64,000 nucleotides of DNA from JANQOH01 sp965214495 (GTDB lineage: Bacteria > Pseudomonadota > Alphaproteobacteria > UBA7887): contig OZ243958.1 in the NCBI GenBank assembly GCA_965214495.1, forward strand, positions 992,001 through 1,056,000, in the 5' to 3' direction. The position numbers and the translations under genes are program-made. Each line of letters begins with the position of its first letter. Position 1 is the stretch's first letter. Under the pieces are notes generated by a model. The model was not told the origin of the DNA. It ran no database searches and saw only the letters and a program-made list of their open reading frames with translations. Below, one piece after another: positions 1 to 7,933 of this stretch.

Positions 1-2099
1 AGCACGTCCTGTTGCGTCGTGCAAGGCTGAACCGCGATCAGCTCGCCGAGGCTGTTCCCCGACTCGTCCTCGAGCTTCATCGCGATCTTGCCGTTCGTCT
101 TGATATTGCTGAAGTCCGACAAGGCGTTGCGCCTCACTGTTCCGAGTGAGGTTGCGAACATGACGTCGAGGCCGCGCCGCGTCTCCTCGTCTTCGGGCAG
201 GGGCATCATCGTCGCCAGACGTTCGCCCTCGCGGAGCGGCAGCAGATTGATCAGCGCCTTGCCGCGCGCCGGCGGCGCACCAAGCGGCAAGCGATAGACC
301 TTGAGCATGTGCGCGATGCCGCGCGTGGTGAAGAACAGCATCGGCGTGTGGGTGTTGGCGACGAAGACCTGCGCGGCGGCGTCCTCGTCGCGCGTCGTCA
401 GCCCCGCCCGGCCCTTGCCGCCGCGGCGCTGCGCCCGGTAGGTCGAAAGCGGTACCCGCTTGACGTAGCCGTTATGCGTCACGGTGACGACCATGTCTTC
501 GCGCTCGATGAGAGCTTCGATGTCGTGCTCGAACTCGGCGTCCTCGATCGCCGTGCGCCGCCCGCCGTCGTCGCCGAAACGCTCGGACACGGCGGTCAGT
601 TCCTCGCGCACGATCGCGAGGACACGCGCGCGCGAGCCCAGGATGTCGAGCAGGTCCACGATCTCGCCCGTCACCTTCTCCAGTTCGTCGGCGATCTTCT
701 CGCGTTCCAGACCGGTCAGACGCTGCAGGCGCAAATCCAGTATGGCCCGCGCTTGGGTTTCGCTCAGCCGATACGCGCCGCCCCTGACGAGCGTATGGCC
801 GGGTTCATCGACGAGGGCGATCAACGCGGCGACCGAGTCGGCAGGCCAGTCGCGGGCCATCAGTTCTGCCCGCGCGGCGTCGCCGTCGCGCGCCGCGCGG
901 ATGAGGGCGATCACCGCGTCGATGTTGGCGACAGCGACGGCGAGGCCGATCAGGACGTGAGCGCGTTCGCGGGCGCGCGCCAGCAGATAGCGCGTGCGCC
1001 GGACGATAACCTCCTCGCGGAAGAGCAGGAAGGCCCGCAGGATCTGCTTCAGATTCAGCTGTTCGGGCCGGCCGTCGCGCAGCGCCAGCGCGTTGACGCC
1101 GAAATTGGTTTGAAGGGGGGTGTAGCGGTAGAGCTGGCTCAGCACCACGTCGTAGCTGGCGTCGCGCTTCAGGCCCACCACCACGCGGACCCCCTCGCGG
1201 TCCGATTCGTCGCGAAGCTCGCCGATCCCCTCGATCCGCTTTTCGCGCACTTGTTCGGCGATCTGTTCGACGAGGCGCGACTTGTTCACCTGATACGGGA
1301 TTTCGGTGATCACGATCACCCGCCCGTCCTTCTCCGGCACGACGCGCCCGCGCATCGTGATCGAGCCGCGTCCGGTGTGGTAGGCCGCGCGGATGCCCGA
1401 CCGCCCGACGATCAGCCCGCCGGTGGGAAAGTCCGGCCCGGGAATGTGCACCATCAGATCTTCGACGGTGAGCGTCGGGTCGTCGAGCAAGGTCAGGCAA
1501 CCGTCGATGACCTCGCGCAGATTGTGCGGCGGTATGTTGGTCGCCATGCCGACCGCGATGCCGCCCGCGCCGTTGACTAGAAGATTGGGAAAGCGCGCCG
1601 GCAGGACGATCGGCTCGTCGGTCGACTCGTCGTAGTTCGGCTGGAAATCGACGGTGTCCTTGTCGAGGTCTTCCAGCAGTTCGGTCGCCACCCGGGCCAA
1701 GCGTGCCTCGGTGTATCGCATGGCTGCCGGCTTGTCGCCGTCCATCGAGCCGTAATTGCCCTGGCCGTCGATCAGCGGCAGGCGCATCGAAAACGTTTGC
1801 GCCATGCGCACCATGGCGTCGTAGATCGCGTCGCCGCCGTGCGGGTGATATTCGCCCATCACGTCGCCGACGACATGCGCCGATTTGCGGTGCGGACGGT
1901 TCCACCGATAACCGTTCTCGCCCATCGCATAGAGAATGCGGCGATGGACCGGTTTGAGGCCGTCGCGCACGTCCGGCAGCGCGCGCGCCACGATGACGCT
2001 CATCGCGTAGTCGAGATAGGAGCGCCGCATCTCCTCTTCGATCGATATCGGTGCGATATCGGACGGCGGCGGCGTGGAAAGGTCGGGCTGGTCGCTCAA
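1..2099 (-). CDS. gyrA: DNA gyrase subunit A, 5' part (runs off the left edge)
   Basis: GyrA cleaves and rejoins DNA in the A2B2 gyrase that introduces negative supercoils. About 699 codons are visible; the C-terminal beta-pinwheel is mostly outside the window. From a TTG start at 2099 the protein begins MSDQPDLS and reaches the conserved EEEMRRSYLDYAMSV block. The DNA-binding motif HPHGGDAIYD lies at residues 85-94 and the cleavage tyrosine is Tyr129 in AAMRYTEARL. No ATG or GTG occurs in frame just upstream and the Shine-Dalgarno is weak, so the TTG start is a choice based on family alignment. The residues matching E. coli Asp82-Ser83 are Gly-Asp here. Identity is secure; only the start is open. 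Confidence 0.95.
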   Translation of the reverse strand, partial: MSDQPDLSTPPPSDIAPISIEEEMRRSYLDYAMSVIVARALPDVRDGLKPVHRRILYAMGENGYRWNRPHRKSAHVVGDVMGEYHPHGGDAIYDAMVRMAQTFSMRLPLIDGQGNYGSMDGDKPAAMRYTEARLARVATELLEDLDKDTVDFQPNYDESTDEPIVLPARFPNLLVNGAGGIAVGMATNIPPHNLREVIDGCLTLLDDPTLTVEDLMVHIPGPDFPTGGLIVGRSGIRAAYHTGRGSITMRGRVVPEKDGRVIVITEIPYQVNKSRLVEQIAEQVREKRIEGIGELRDESDREGVRVVVGLKRDASYDVVLSQLYRYTPLQTNFGVNALALRDGRPEQLNLKQILRAFLLFREEVIVRRTRYLLARARERAHVLIGLAVAVANIDAVIALIRAARDGDAARAELMARDWPADSVAALIALVDEPGHTLVRGGAYRLSETQARAILDLRLQRLTGLEREKIADELEKVTGEIVDLLDILGSRARVLAIVREELTAVSERFGDDGGRRTAIEDAEFEHDIEALIEREDMVVTVTHNGYVKRVPLSTYRAQRRGGKGRAGLTTRDEDAAAQVFVANTHTPMLFFTTRGIAHMLKVYRLPLGAPPARGKALINLLPLREGERLATMMPLPEDEETRRGLDVMFATSLGTVRRNALSDFSNIKTNGKIAMKLEDESGNSLGELIAVQPCTTQQDV

Positions 2100-2374
2100 A
2101 CTATCGGGCCATTTCCGGGCGCGCGCGAACCGCGGCGGGATGCGGCGACGCTTGGCGCGCTCGCGCGTTGTGCGGGTTTGTGCGGCCGCGCAACCACCAC
2201 CGGGGTTCGCCGGACGACCGCATCACGACGCGGCGAGTCATAACCGTTTCGACGGCATTTGGCCATTGCGCGCGCGCTGGACCGTCCGCGCGCCTCCATC
2301 GCGGGACAGGAATCTGCTACATGCGACGCAGCAAAACGCGAGTCCCGTGCGGGCAGGATGTGAAGGGTAAGCCG

Positions 2375-3271
2375 ATGACGACGGAATTCGGTGACGGAAT
2401 CGCCTACGTAGAAGGCCGCTACGTCCCCATCGCCGAGGCGCGCATCCCGCTGCTGGATTGGGGCTTCCTGCGCTCCGACGCCAATCAGGACACGGTGACG
2501 GTCTGGGACGGTGCTTTCTTCCGCCTCGACGACCACTTGCGGCGTTTCGACCGCAATATCGCGAAACTGCGCATGACCGGTCCCTGCGACGCTGCCGAAC
2601 GGCGCGCGATCGTGATCGAATGCGTGCGCCGAAGCGGCCTGCGCAATGCCTATGTGCAGATGATCATGACCCGGGGCCGCCCGCCGCCCGGCTCGCGCGA
2701 CCCCCGGCGGTGCGTCAACGCCTTCTACGTGTTCTGCATCCCTTATGTCTGGATCGCGACGCCCGAGATCAAAGCGCGCGGACTCCGCCTCCACGTCAGC
2801 GACCGCTGGCGGATCCCGCCCGAATCGGTCGATCCGACCCTCAAGCACTATCACTGGCTCGAGTTCGAGATGGGCTTGTTCGACGCTTACGACCGCGGCG
2901 CCGAAACGGTAGTGTTGAGCGACCGGCATGGCGGGATCACCGAAGGTCCGGGGTTCAACGTCTTTCTGGCCGAGGAAGGCACCCTCTGCACGCCGGACGA
3001 CGGCGTGCTCGACGGCATGACCCGGCGCACCGTGATGGAATTGTGCGCTGAACTCGGCATCCCCTGCCGCCTCGAAAGCGTTGCAAGGCGCCGCCTCTCG
3101 AACGCGGACGAGGTGTTCCTGTCGAGTTCGGGCGGCGGCGTCATCCCGATCGCGGAGATCGACGGCATTCCTGTCGGCGACGGCGTCCCGGGCCCCCTCA
3201 CCCGCCGCCTCGACGACCTTTACTGGTCGCGGCGCAAAGCGGGCTGGCACGCGACGTCGGTGGATTATTGA
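2375..3271 (+). CDS. Fold-type IV PLP aminotransferase, (R)-amine transaminase / BCAT-like
   Basis: A 298-residue PLP enzyme of the branched-chain/D-amino-acid transaminase class. Lys157 in VDPTLKHYHWLE is the expected Schiff-base lysine, and ITEGPGFNVF (188-197) carries the glutamate that contacts the pyridine nitrogen. The N-terminal pattern DWGFLRSD...FFRLDDHLRRF resembles (R)-selective amine transaminases more than housekeeping IlvE, so an amine or unusual keto-acid substrate is plausible but not shown. The ATG at 2375 is preceded by GAAGGG at good spacing; longer in-frame extensions have no conserved residues. It is monocistronic, 275 bases from the divergent gyrA start, with no tRNA or other recognised element in that gap. 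Confidence 0.85.
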   Translation: MTTEFGDGIAYVEGRYVPIAEARIPLLDWGFLRSDANQDTVTVWDGAFFRLDDHLRRFDRNIAKLRMTGPCDAAERRAIVIECVRRSGLRNAYVQMIMTRGRPPPGSRDPRRCVNAFYVFCIPYVWIATPEIKARGLRLHVSDRWRIPPESVDPTLKHYHWLEFEMGLFDAYDRGAETVVLSDRHGGITEGPGFNVFLAEEGTLCTPDDGVLDGMTRRTVMELCAELGIPCRLESVARRRLSNADEVFLSSSGGGVIPIAEIDGIPVGDGVPGPLTRRLDDLYWSRRKAGWHATSVDY

Positions 3272-3312
3272 CCACGCGGACAGGTGCGGCTCGGCGTTGG
3301 AACGAGGAGGAT

Positions 3313-3774
3313 ATGAAGATGGGCGTAACGGGGACCAGAAAGGCGATCAGAGACATTCTGGTCGAATGTGCCAGAAAGCGCGCTACCATCACTTATTCGG
3401 AATTGGGCGAAAAGGTCGGTCGGCCGGCTCAAGGGCCGTGGCGAGATGATCTGGATCCCATATGCCAGGAAGAACAAAAGGCGGGAAGGCCGGATGTTAC
3501 GCTTGTCGTTGTAAAGAAAAATAAATCATATCCAACTATATATATGGGAGAAATTCTCGACCCGAACGACAAGGAAATAATGTCATCGTATCGGAAAGAT
3601 CTGGAATTCGTATGGGATTTTTGGAAGGAAGACAGCCGTATCGTCACCACCCCTCGAAGCACCCTCGAATTCATGAGGGAAGCACACCGCCAATCTCTGA
3701 TCGTGGCCTCCAGCCCGCACGAGAGCGAGGATCAAGACTTCGTCGAAGCCATCACCGACTGGAGCGACGAATGA
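3313..3774 (+). CDS. Chimeric MazE-type antitoxin with an added N-terminal domain
   Basis: A 153-residue protein whose ATG (3313) follows a strong GAGGAGG and whose stop overlaps the mazF start (ATGA), so it sits in the antitoxin position. The last 40 residues (about 115-153, FMREAHRQSLIVASSP then DFVEAITDW) look like the C-terminal half of DUF3018-type MazE antitoxins. Residues 1-110 are not the usual short MazE DNA-binding part. They contain ITYSELGEKVG (26-36) and VTLVVVKK (62-69), a winged-helix-like layout I cannot name with certainty. The DNA is clearly more AT-rich than its neighbours, suggesting acquisition. The antitoxin role is inferred from position and tail; the N-terminal function is unknown. 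Confidence 0.65.
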   Translation: MKMGVTGTRKAIRDILVECARKRATITYSELGEKVGRPAQGPWRDDLDPICQEEQKAGRPDVTLVVVKKNKSYPTIYMGEILDPNDKEIMSSYRKDLEFVWDFWKEDSRIVTTPRSTLEFMREAHRQSLIVASSPHESEDQDFVEAITDWSDE

Positions 3775-4130
3775 AACGTGGAGAGATATGGAGCGTTTCC
3801 GACGACGGTGACTACACTGGCAAACCTCGCCCCGCGGTGATTCTCCAAAACGATGGTTTTGACGCCACTTCCTCGATTACCCTCTGCGGCTTTACGACCC
3901 ATAGCAATGACGCGCCGCTATTGCGCCTGCGAATCGACCCCAGCAACCATAACGGACTTCGTGCACCCTCTTATATCATGGTGGATAAGATAACGACAGT
4001 GAGAAAAAATCGGATCGGCAAGCGAATCGGTAAACTCGAACATGGCGATATGGCCGGGCTCGATCGGGCGGTGGCGACGTTTCTGGGCCTGTCGGTCCGG
4101 ACGGGCGCCCCTTCGCCGGAGCCGGAATGA
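3771..4130 (+). CDS. mazF: MazF/PemK family endoribonuclease toxin
   Basis: A 119-residue toxin of the MazF family, which cuts mRNA at short sequences when freed from its antitoxin. It opens with MKRGEIWSV, has the conserved KPRPAVILQND strand (Arg near residue 20), then ITLCGFTTHSND and the family block PSYIMVDKITTVRKNRIGKRIG. The ATG overlaps the stop of the upstream antitoxin gene by four bases, indicating translational coupling. Length and motifs are normal, so the toxin looks intact. The C-terminal TGAPSPEPE tail is extra. Sequence specificity cannot be read from the protein. Confidence 0.92.
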   Translation: MKRGEIWSVSDDGDYTGKPRPAVILQNDGFDATSSITLCGFTTHSNDAPLLRLRIDPSNHNGLRAPSYIMVDKITTVRKNRIGKRIGKLEHGDMAGLDRAVATFLGLSVRTGAPSPEPE

Positions 4131-4151
4131 GCCGAATGTATCGGTAAGCCC

Positions 4152-5042
4152 ATGTTCAACGGATTCGAGCGCCGCTTCATCGACGTTGGCGACACGACGA
4201 TCGCCGCCGCAATCGGCGGCGCCGGCCCACCGGTGCTGCTGCTGCACGGCTACCCGCAAACCCGCGCCATGTGGCATCGCGTCGCACCGCGGCTCGCAGA
4301 GCATTACACCGTGGTCGCCAACGACCTGCGCGGTTACGGCGACAGCGGCAAACCGCCATCGGCGCCCGACCATGCGCCCTACGCCAAGCGGGCGATGGCA
4401 GCCGATCAGCGGCGGGCCATGGCGGCGCTCGGCTTCGACCGGTTCCATCTCGTCGGCCATGACCGTGGAGCGCGCGTCGGCTACCGCCTCGCTTACGACC
4501 GGCCGGATTGCGTGGCGAGCCTCGCTGTCCTCGACGTGGTGGCGACGGGCGACATTTTCAGAAGCGCCGACGCCGCGCTCGCCGAAGCCTATTTCCACTG
4601 GTTCCTGATGCTGCAACCCGAGCCGCTGGCCGAGCGACTGATCGGCGCCGAACCGGAATTCTGGCTGCGCTGGCTGCTCGACAGATGGTGCGCGACACCG
4701 GGTGCGATCTCGGACCACGCTTTCGCGGAGTATCTGCGCTGCTTTCGCGACCCGGCGACTCTGCACGCCATGTGCGAGGATTACCGCGCTGCCCCGCTCG
4801 ACGTTGCCCACGACGAAGCGGACGCGGATCGCAGGATCGCCTGCCCTCTCCTCGTCCTGTGGGGCGCCCGGCAGGCCAACCGTCCAGGCTGGCCGAGCGT
4901 GGCGCTCGATATCGCCGCGAGTTGGCGCGGCCGCGCGGAGGACGTCACTGCCCGACCGCTCGATTGCGGCCATTTCCTGCCGGAGGAAGCGCCGGACGAA
5001 ACGACCGAAGCGCTCCTGGCGTTTCTGTCCCGCGTGTCCTGA
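4152..5042 (+). CDS. Haloacetate (fluoroacetate) dehalogenase-like alpha/beta hydrolase
   Basis: A 296-residue alpha/beta hydrolase of the fluoroacetate dehalogenase family, which hydrolyses haloacetates to glycolate. All signature residues are present: nucleophile Asp104 in GHDRGAR, carboxylate-binding Arg105 and Arg108, acid Asp128 (VLDVV), halide pocket His149-Trp150 (YFHWFL) with Tyr211 (EDYRA), and catalytic His274 (DCGHFLPEE). Numbering matches the characterised enzyme FAc-DEX FA1 almost one to one. DLRGYGDSGKP (58-68) is the usual second strand motif. It follows mazF by 21 bases on the same strand and converges on the tauA-like gene 16 bases away. Activity on C-F bonds is inferred; epoxide hydrolase is the main alternative. 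Confidence 0.82.
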   Translation: MFNGFERRFIDVGDTTIAAAIGGAGPPVLLLHGYPQTRAMWHRVAPRLAEHYTVVANDLRGYGDSGKPPSAPDHAPYAKRAMAADQRRAMAALGFDRFHLVGHDRGARVGYRLAYDRPDCVASLAVLDVVATGDIFRSADAALAEAYFHWFLMLQPEPLAERLIGAEPEFWLRWLLDRWCATPGAISDHAFAEYLRCFRDPATLHAMCEDYRAAPLDVAHDEADADRRIACPLLVLWGARQANRPGWPSVALDIAASWRGRAEDVTARPLDCGHFLPEEAPDETTEALLAFLSRVS

Positions 5043-5058
5043 ACCGGCGCGGCTCCGT

Positions 5059-6072
5059 TCAGCAGCCGGAGAGCGCCGCTTTCAGGAAGCTGTCGTCGAT
5101 CGCTGCGCCGTAGTCGGGCAACATCGTGTCGATCGTCTTCTGCTCGAGGAGGAACGCTGATGTGAAGTAGAGCGCCCGGGAGGCGCCGCCCTCCGCTCCG
5201 CTGCCGAGCCACCGCGCCGACGCCTGTTCTTCCAGCGTCGGGAAGGTGTAAAGGTCCAGCGCGGCCTTGACGTCGTTATGGTCGCCGCCGGCGATGTCGG
5301 CAACTTTGCGCGCATTGTCGCGACCCGGCGCGAAGCTCTCCGGATCGGAGCGGTAGCGATCGTCCGCCGCCGCAAGGGTGGCCACGAAACGGCACATGAA
5401 ACCCCGGTTCGCGTCGGCGAACGGCTTGCGGACGATCATGCCGTCGAACGTGGCCTTGCCCCATCGCGAGAGCAGGTCGGAAGCGATCAGAACCCTGCCC
5501 GTTTTCACAAGCTGGCCGAGGGCGGGCTCCCAGACGAACGCGGCGTCGATCTCCCCCCGATTCCAGGCCGCCGCCAGCGCCGGCGGTTGCATGTCGCGCA
5601 GGTCCACGTCCTCCGGCGCCATGCCGAACTGGCTCAGCGCGAACAAGGTGTGGAAGTGCGCCGTCGAGCCGAACGGCGCACCAAGCCGTTTACCCCGCAG
5701 ATCCTGAGGCATGACGATTCCCGCGCCGTCGCGGACGACGAGCGCTTCGGCGGCGCCGATATCCTCGGCGATCCAGAACAGCGCGACCGGCAGGCCGCGG
5801 CTCGCGCCGCCCGCGATGGCGCTCGAGCCGGCTACGCCGAGATCGACGGCGCCCTCGTCCATCGCCGCGACGACCTGGGCGCCCGAATCGAAGCGCTTCC
5901 AAACGATCGTGCGGCCCGTGGCGCGTTCGAACTCGCCGTCGGCAATGGCGGCCTTCCACGGATTGTAGATGCGCTGATACCCGACCACGATGTCGGTCAC
6001 GGCCGCCCGTGCGACGAGCGACGCCACGAGACCTATCGCCAGCGACGCCACGACCGGCGCGTATCTCGTCAT
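5059..6072 (-). CDS. TauA-like periplasmic sulfonate/taurine-binding protein
   Basis: A 337-residue substrate-binding protein of the taurine/aliphatic sulfonate ABC family (NMT1/TauA fold). A signal peptide (MTRYAPVVASLAIGLVASLV) is followed by VGYQRIYNPWKAAI and VDLGVAGSSAIA, the strands that line the ligand cleft. The ATG at 6072 has GAGGAG nine bases upstream; a TTG nine bases earlier lacks spacing. It begins 13 bases after DUF1467 and may be co-transcribed with mce-DUF1467. No permease or ATPase gene (TauB/C) is adjacent, so it must work with a transporter encoded elsewhere or be a leftover. A TauD-type dioxygenase lies 14 kb away. Confidence 0.85.
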   Translation of the reverse strand: MTRYAPVVASLAIGLVASLVARAAVTDIVVGYQRIYNPWKAAIADGEFERATGRTIVWKRFDSGAQVVAAMDEGAVDLGVAGSSAIAGGASRGLPVALFWIAEDIGAAEALVVRDGAGIVMPQDLRGKRLGAPFGSTAHFHTLFALSQFGMAPEDVDLRDMQPPALAAAWNRGEIDAAFVWEPALGQLVKTGRVLIASDLLSRWGKATFDGMIVRKPFADANRGFMCRFVATLAAADDRYRSDPESFAPGRDNARKVADIAGGDHNDVKAALDLYTFPTLEEQASARWLGSGAEGGASRALYFTSAFLLEQKTIDTMLPDYGAAIDDSFLKAALSGC

Positions 6073-6085
6073 GGCGCGCAACTCC

Positions 6086-6349
6086 TCATCGACCGGCTGG
6101 CGGATCCATCGTCAGCCATTCGCGCAACGGCAGCAATCCAGCCTCGTCGGCGGCGTATATCGCCCCGGTCAGCGCCGCGGCGATGACGGTGGTGAGCAGC
6201 CCCTTGCGCCATAGCTTCGGGTTCTCGGGGGCACCGGCTTCGTGACCGGGTTCGGGAGTCTCGACCCGGCGGACGCCGATCGGCAGGACGGTGAACAGCG
6301 CGAGCCACCAGATCAGCACGAAAATGAGGAGAAGTTCGAGAATGCTCAC
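6086..6349 (-). CDS. DUF1467 family small membrane protein
   Basis: An 87-residue protein with two predicted membrane helices (about 4-24 and 50-68) separated by a charged loop containing RRVETPEP. This matches the DUF1467 family, a small inner-membrane protein of unknown function found next to methylmalonyl-CoA epimerase in alphaproteobacteria. It starts with GTG at 6349, overlapping the mce stop (GTGA). In many relatives proS follows; here a TauA-like gene does. Function unknown. Confidence 0.8.
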   Translation of the reverse strand: MSILELLLIFVLIWWLALFTVLPIGVRRVETPEPGHEAGAPENPKLWRKGLLTTVIAAALTGAIYAADEAGLLPLREWLTMDPPAGR

Positions 6350-6753
6350 GCCACTTGCTCGAGTTCAACCAGAGCACCGCAGAGATCCTTGGGGTGCAGG
6401 AAGATCACGGGATTGCCGTGCGCGCCGGGGCGCGGTTCGCCGTCGCCGAGCACGCGGAGCCCCTCACCCGCCAGCCGGTCGCGCGCGCGCCGCACATCCT
6501 CGACCTCATAACAGACGTGATGAACGCCGCCGCCGGGGGTGCGTTTCAGGAAGCCCGCGATGGGCGACGCCTCGCCTAGAGGGTGAAGAAGTTCGATCTT
6601 CGTATTGGGAAGGATGACGAAAACCGTGGTGACACCGTGCTCGGGCAGATCGACCGGCTCGGAGACCTCGGCGCCGAGAACATCGCGATAGAGCGCCGCC
6701 GCCGCGTGCAGGTCGGGCACCGCGAGCGCTACGTGATTGAGCCGTCCGATCAT
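6346..6753 (-). CDS. mce: Methylmalonyl-CoA epimerase
   Basis: A 135-residue vicinal-oxygen-chelate protein, the usual size for the enzyme that interconverts (R)- and (S)-methylmalonyl-CoA in propionyl-CoA breakdown. Two beta-alpha-beta-beta-beta modules are seen: IGRLNHVALAVPD (residues 2-14) with the first metal His, and GGGVHHVCYEVED with the second; GALVELEQ near the end carries the metal glutamate. The ATG at 6753 gives the family length; longer in-frame starts only add unconserved residues. It is translationally coupled to DUF1467. Confidence 0.88.
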   Translation of the reverse strand: MIGRLNHVALAVPDLHAAAALYRDVLGAEVSEPVDLPEHGVTTVFVILPNTKIELLHPLGEASPIAGFLKRTPGGGVHHVCYEVEDVRRARDRLAGEGLRVLGDGEPRPGAHGNPVIFLHPKDLCGALVELEQVA

Positions 6754-6814
6754 CGCATCCTCGGCGCCTTTCCGCGCTCGCACCATAACGCGAGCGCCGG
6801 CGTCCGGCACGGAG

Positions 6815-6844
6815 TTTCGACGCTTCGTCGCGGCGCGCTATAGT
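6815..6844 (+). promoter_or_regulatory. Putative promoter of the MDR dehydrogenase, possibly leaderless
   Basis: TTTCGA (6815-6820), an 18-base spacer and TATAGT (6839-6844) resemble sigma-70 -35 and -10 boxes. The ATG at 6851 lies six bases after the -10 box and no Shine-Dalgarno lies between, so transcription may start at or next to the start codon. Assignment is by eye. Confidence 0.4.
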
Positions 6845-6850
6845 GGCCGT

Positions 6851-7933
6851 ATGAAGGCGGCGGTATTCACGTCCCCCGGTGCGTCTCTGGCGGTGGAGAC
6901 CGTGCCGGACCCGACGCCCGGCCCGACCGATCTCGTCATCAGGGTGAATGCCTGCGGCATCTGCGGCACCGACCTTCACTGGTCGCGGCACACCGACCCG
7001 AGCGTTGGCTGGCGCGTGCTTGAACCGGGCGCGGTGATGGGCCACGAGTTCGCCGGCGAGGTCGTGGCCATCGGCCGCGACGCGCGCGGCGACTGGCGCG
7101 TCGGCGACCGTGTGACGGCGCAACCCTTCATCGGATGCGGCGCCTGCCCCGCCTGCGCGGCTGGCCGCGCCTATCGTTGCGCTGACGTCGTCATGCGCGC
7201 GAACCTCGAACTGCCCGGCGCCTATGCCGAATATACGCGCGTCGGCGCCGGCGCGACCCTGCGTCTGCCCGAGCCGGTAAGCTTCGCTGAAGGCGCGCTC
7301 GTCGAGCCCCTGGCGGTCGGCCTGAACGCGGCCGAGAAAGCGCGTCTGTCACCCGACGACACGGTGCTCGTCGTGGGCGCGGGGCCGGTCGGACTGGCAG
7401 TCGCGTTGTGGTGCCGGTTTCTCGGCGCCCGTCACGTCGTGGTCAGCGACCTCGTGGCGAGCCGGGCCGAGCGCGCGGCCGAGTTCGGCGCCACCGCGGC
7501 CATCGACGCCAGCCGCGAAGACGTGGAGGGCCGCATCGTCGCTCTTACCGGCGGCCCGCCGCATGTGGTGTTCGATTGCGTCGGCGTGCCCGGCAGCCTG
7601 CAACTCGCGATCGACTACGCACCGCCCGACGCGCGCGTCGTCGTGGTCGGTCTGTGCATGGCGCACGACATGATCTATCCCGGTCGGGCGATCACCAAGG
7701 AACTCGACCTTGCCTTCGCATTCGTCTATCGCAAGCACCACTTCGGGCTGGTTCTCGAGGCGCTGGCCGAGGAGCGAATCGACGCAGCGCGCCTGATCAC
7801 CGACCGGGTGGGCATGGGAGGTTTCTGCGACGCTTTCGAGGCGCTGCGGCACCCGTCACGCCAGATCAAGGTGATGCTGGAACCCCATGCCGACGCGCCG
7901 GCAACGATTCGGGAGAGACGGAATGACGGATGA
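6851..7933 (+). CDS. Zinc-dependent medium-chain alcohol/polyol dehydrogenase
   Basis: A 360-residue MDR-family NAD(P)-dependent oxidoreductase. Catalytic zinc ligands are Cys38 (CGICGTD) and the His65-Glu66 pair (GHEFAGE); the structural zinc site is Cys96, Cys99, Cys102 and Cys110 (CGACPACAAGRAYRC). The Rossmann motif VVGAGPVGLA lies near residue 175. The overall form is that of threonine/sorbitol dehydrogenases. The ATG at 6851 has no ribosome-binding site, see the promoter entry. Its 3' end overlaps the SDR gene by 11 bases. Substrate unknown; the paired SDR suggests a short catabolic operon. Confidence 0.88.
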   Translation: MKAAVFTSPGASLAVETVPDPTPGPTDLVIRVNACGICGTDLHWSRHTDPSVGWRVLEPGAVMGHEFAGEVVAIGRDARGDWRVGDRVTAQPFIGCGACPACAAGRAYRCADVVMRANLELPGAYAEYTRVGAGATLRLPEPVSFAEGALVEPLAVGLNAAEKARLSPDDTVLVVGAGPVGLAVALWCRFLGARHVVVSDLVASRAERAAEFGATAAIDASREDVEGRIVALTGGPPHVVFDCVGVPGSLQLAIDYAPPDARVVVVGLCMAHDMIYPGRAITKELDLAFAFVYRKHHFGLVLEALAEERIDAARLITDRVGMGGFCDAFEALRHPSRQIKVMLEPHADAPATIRERRNDG

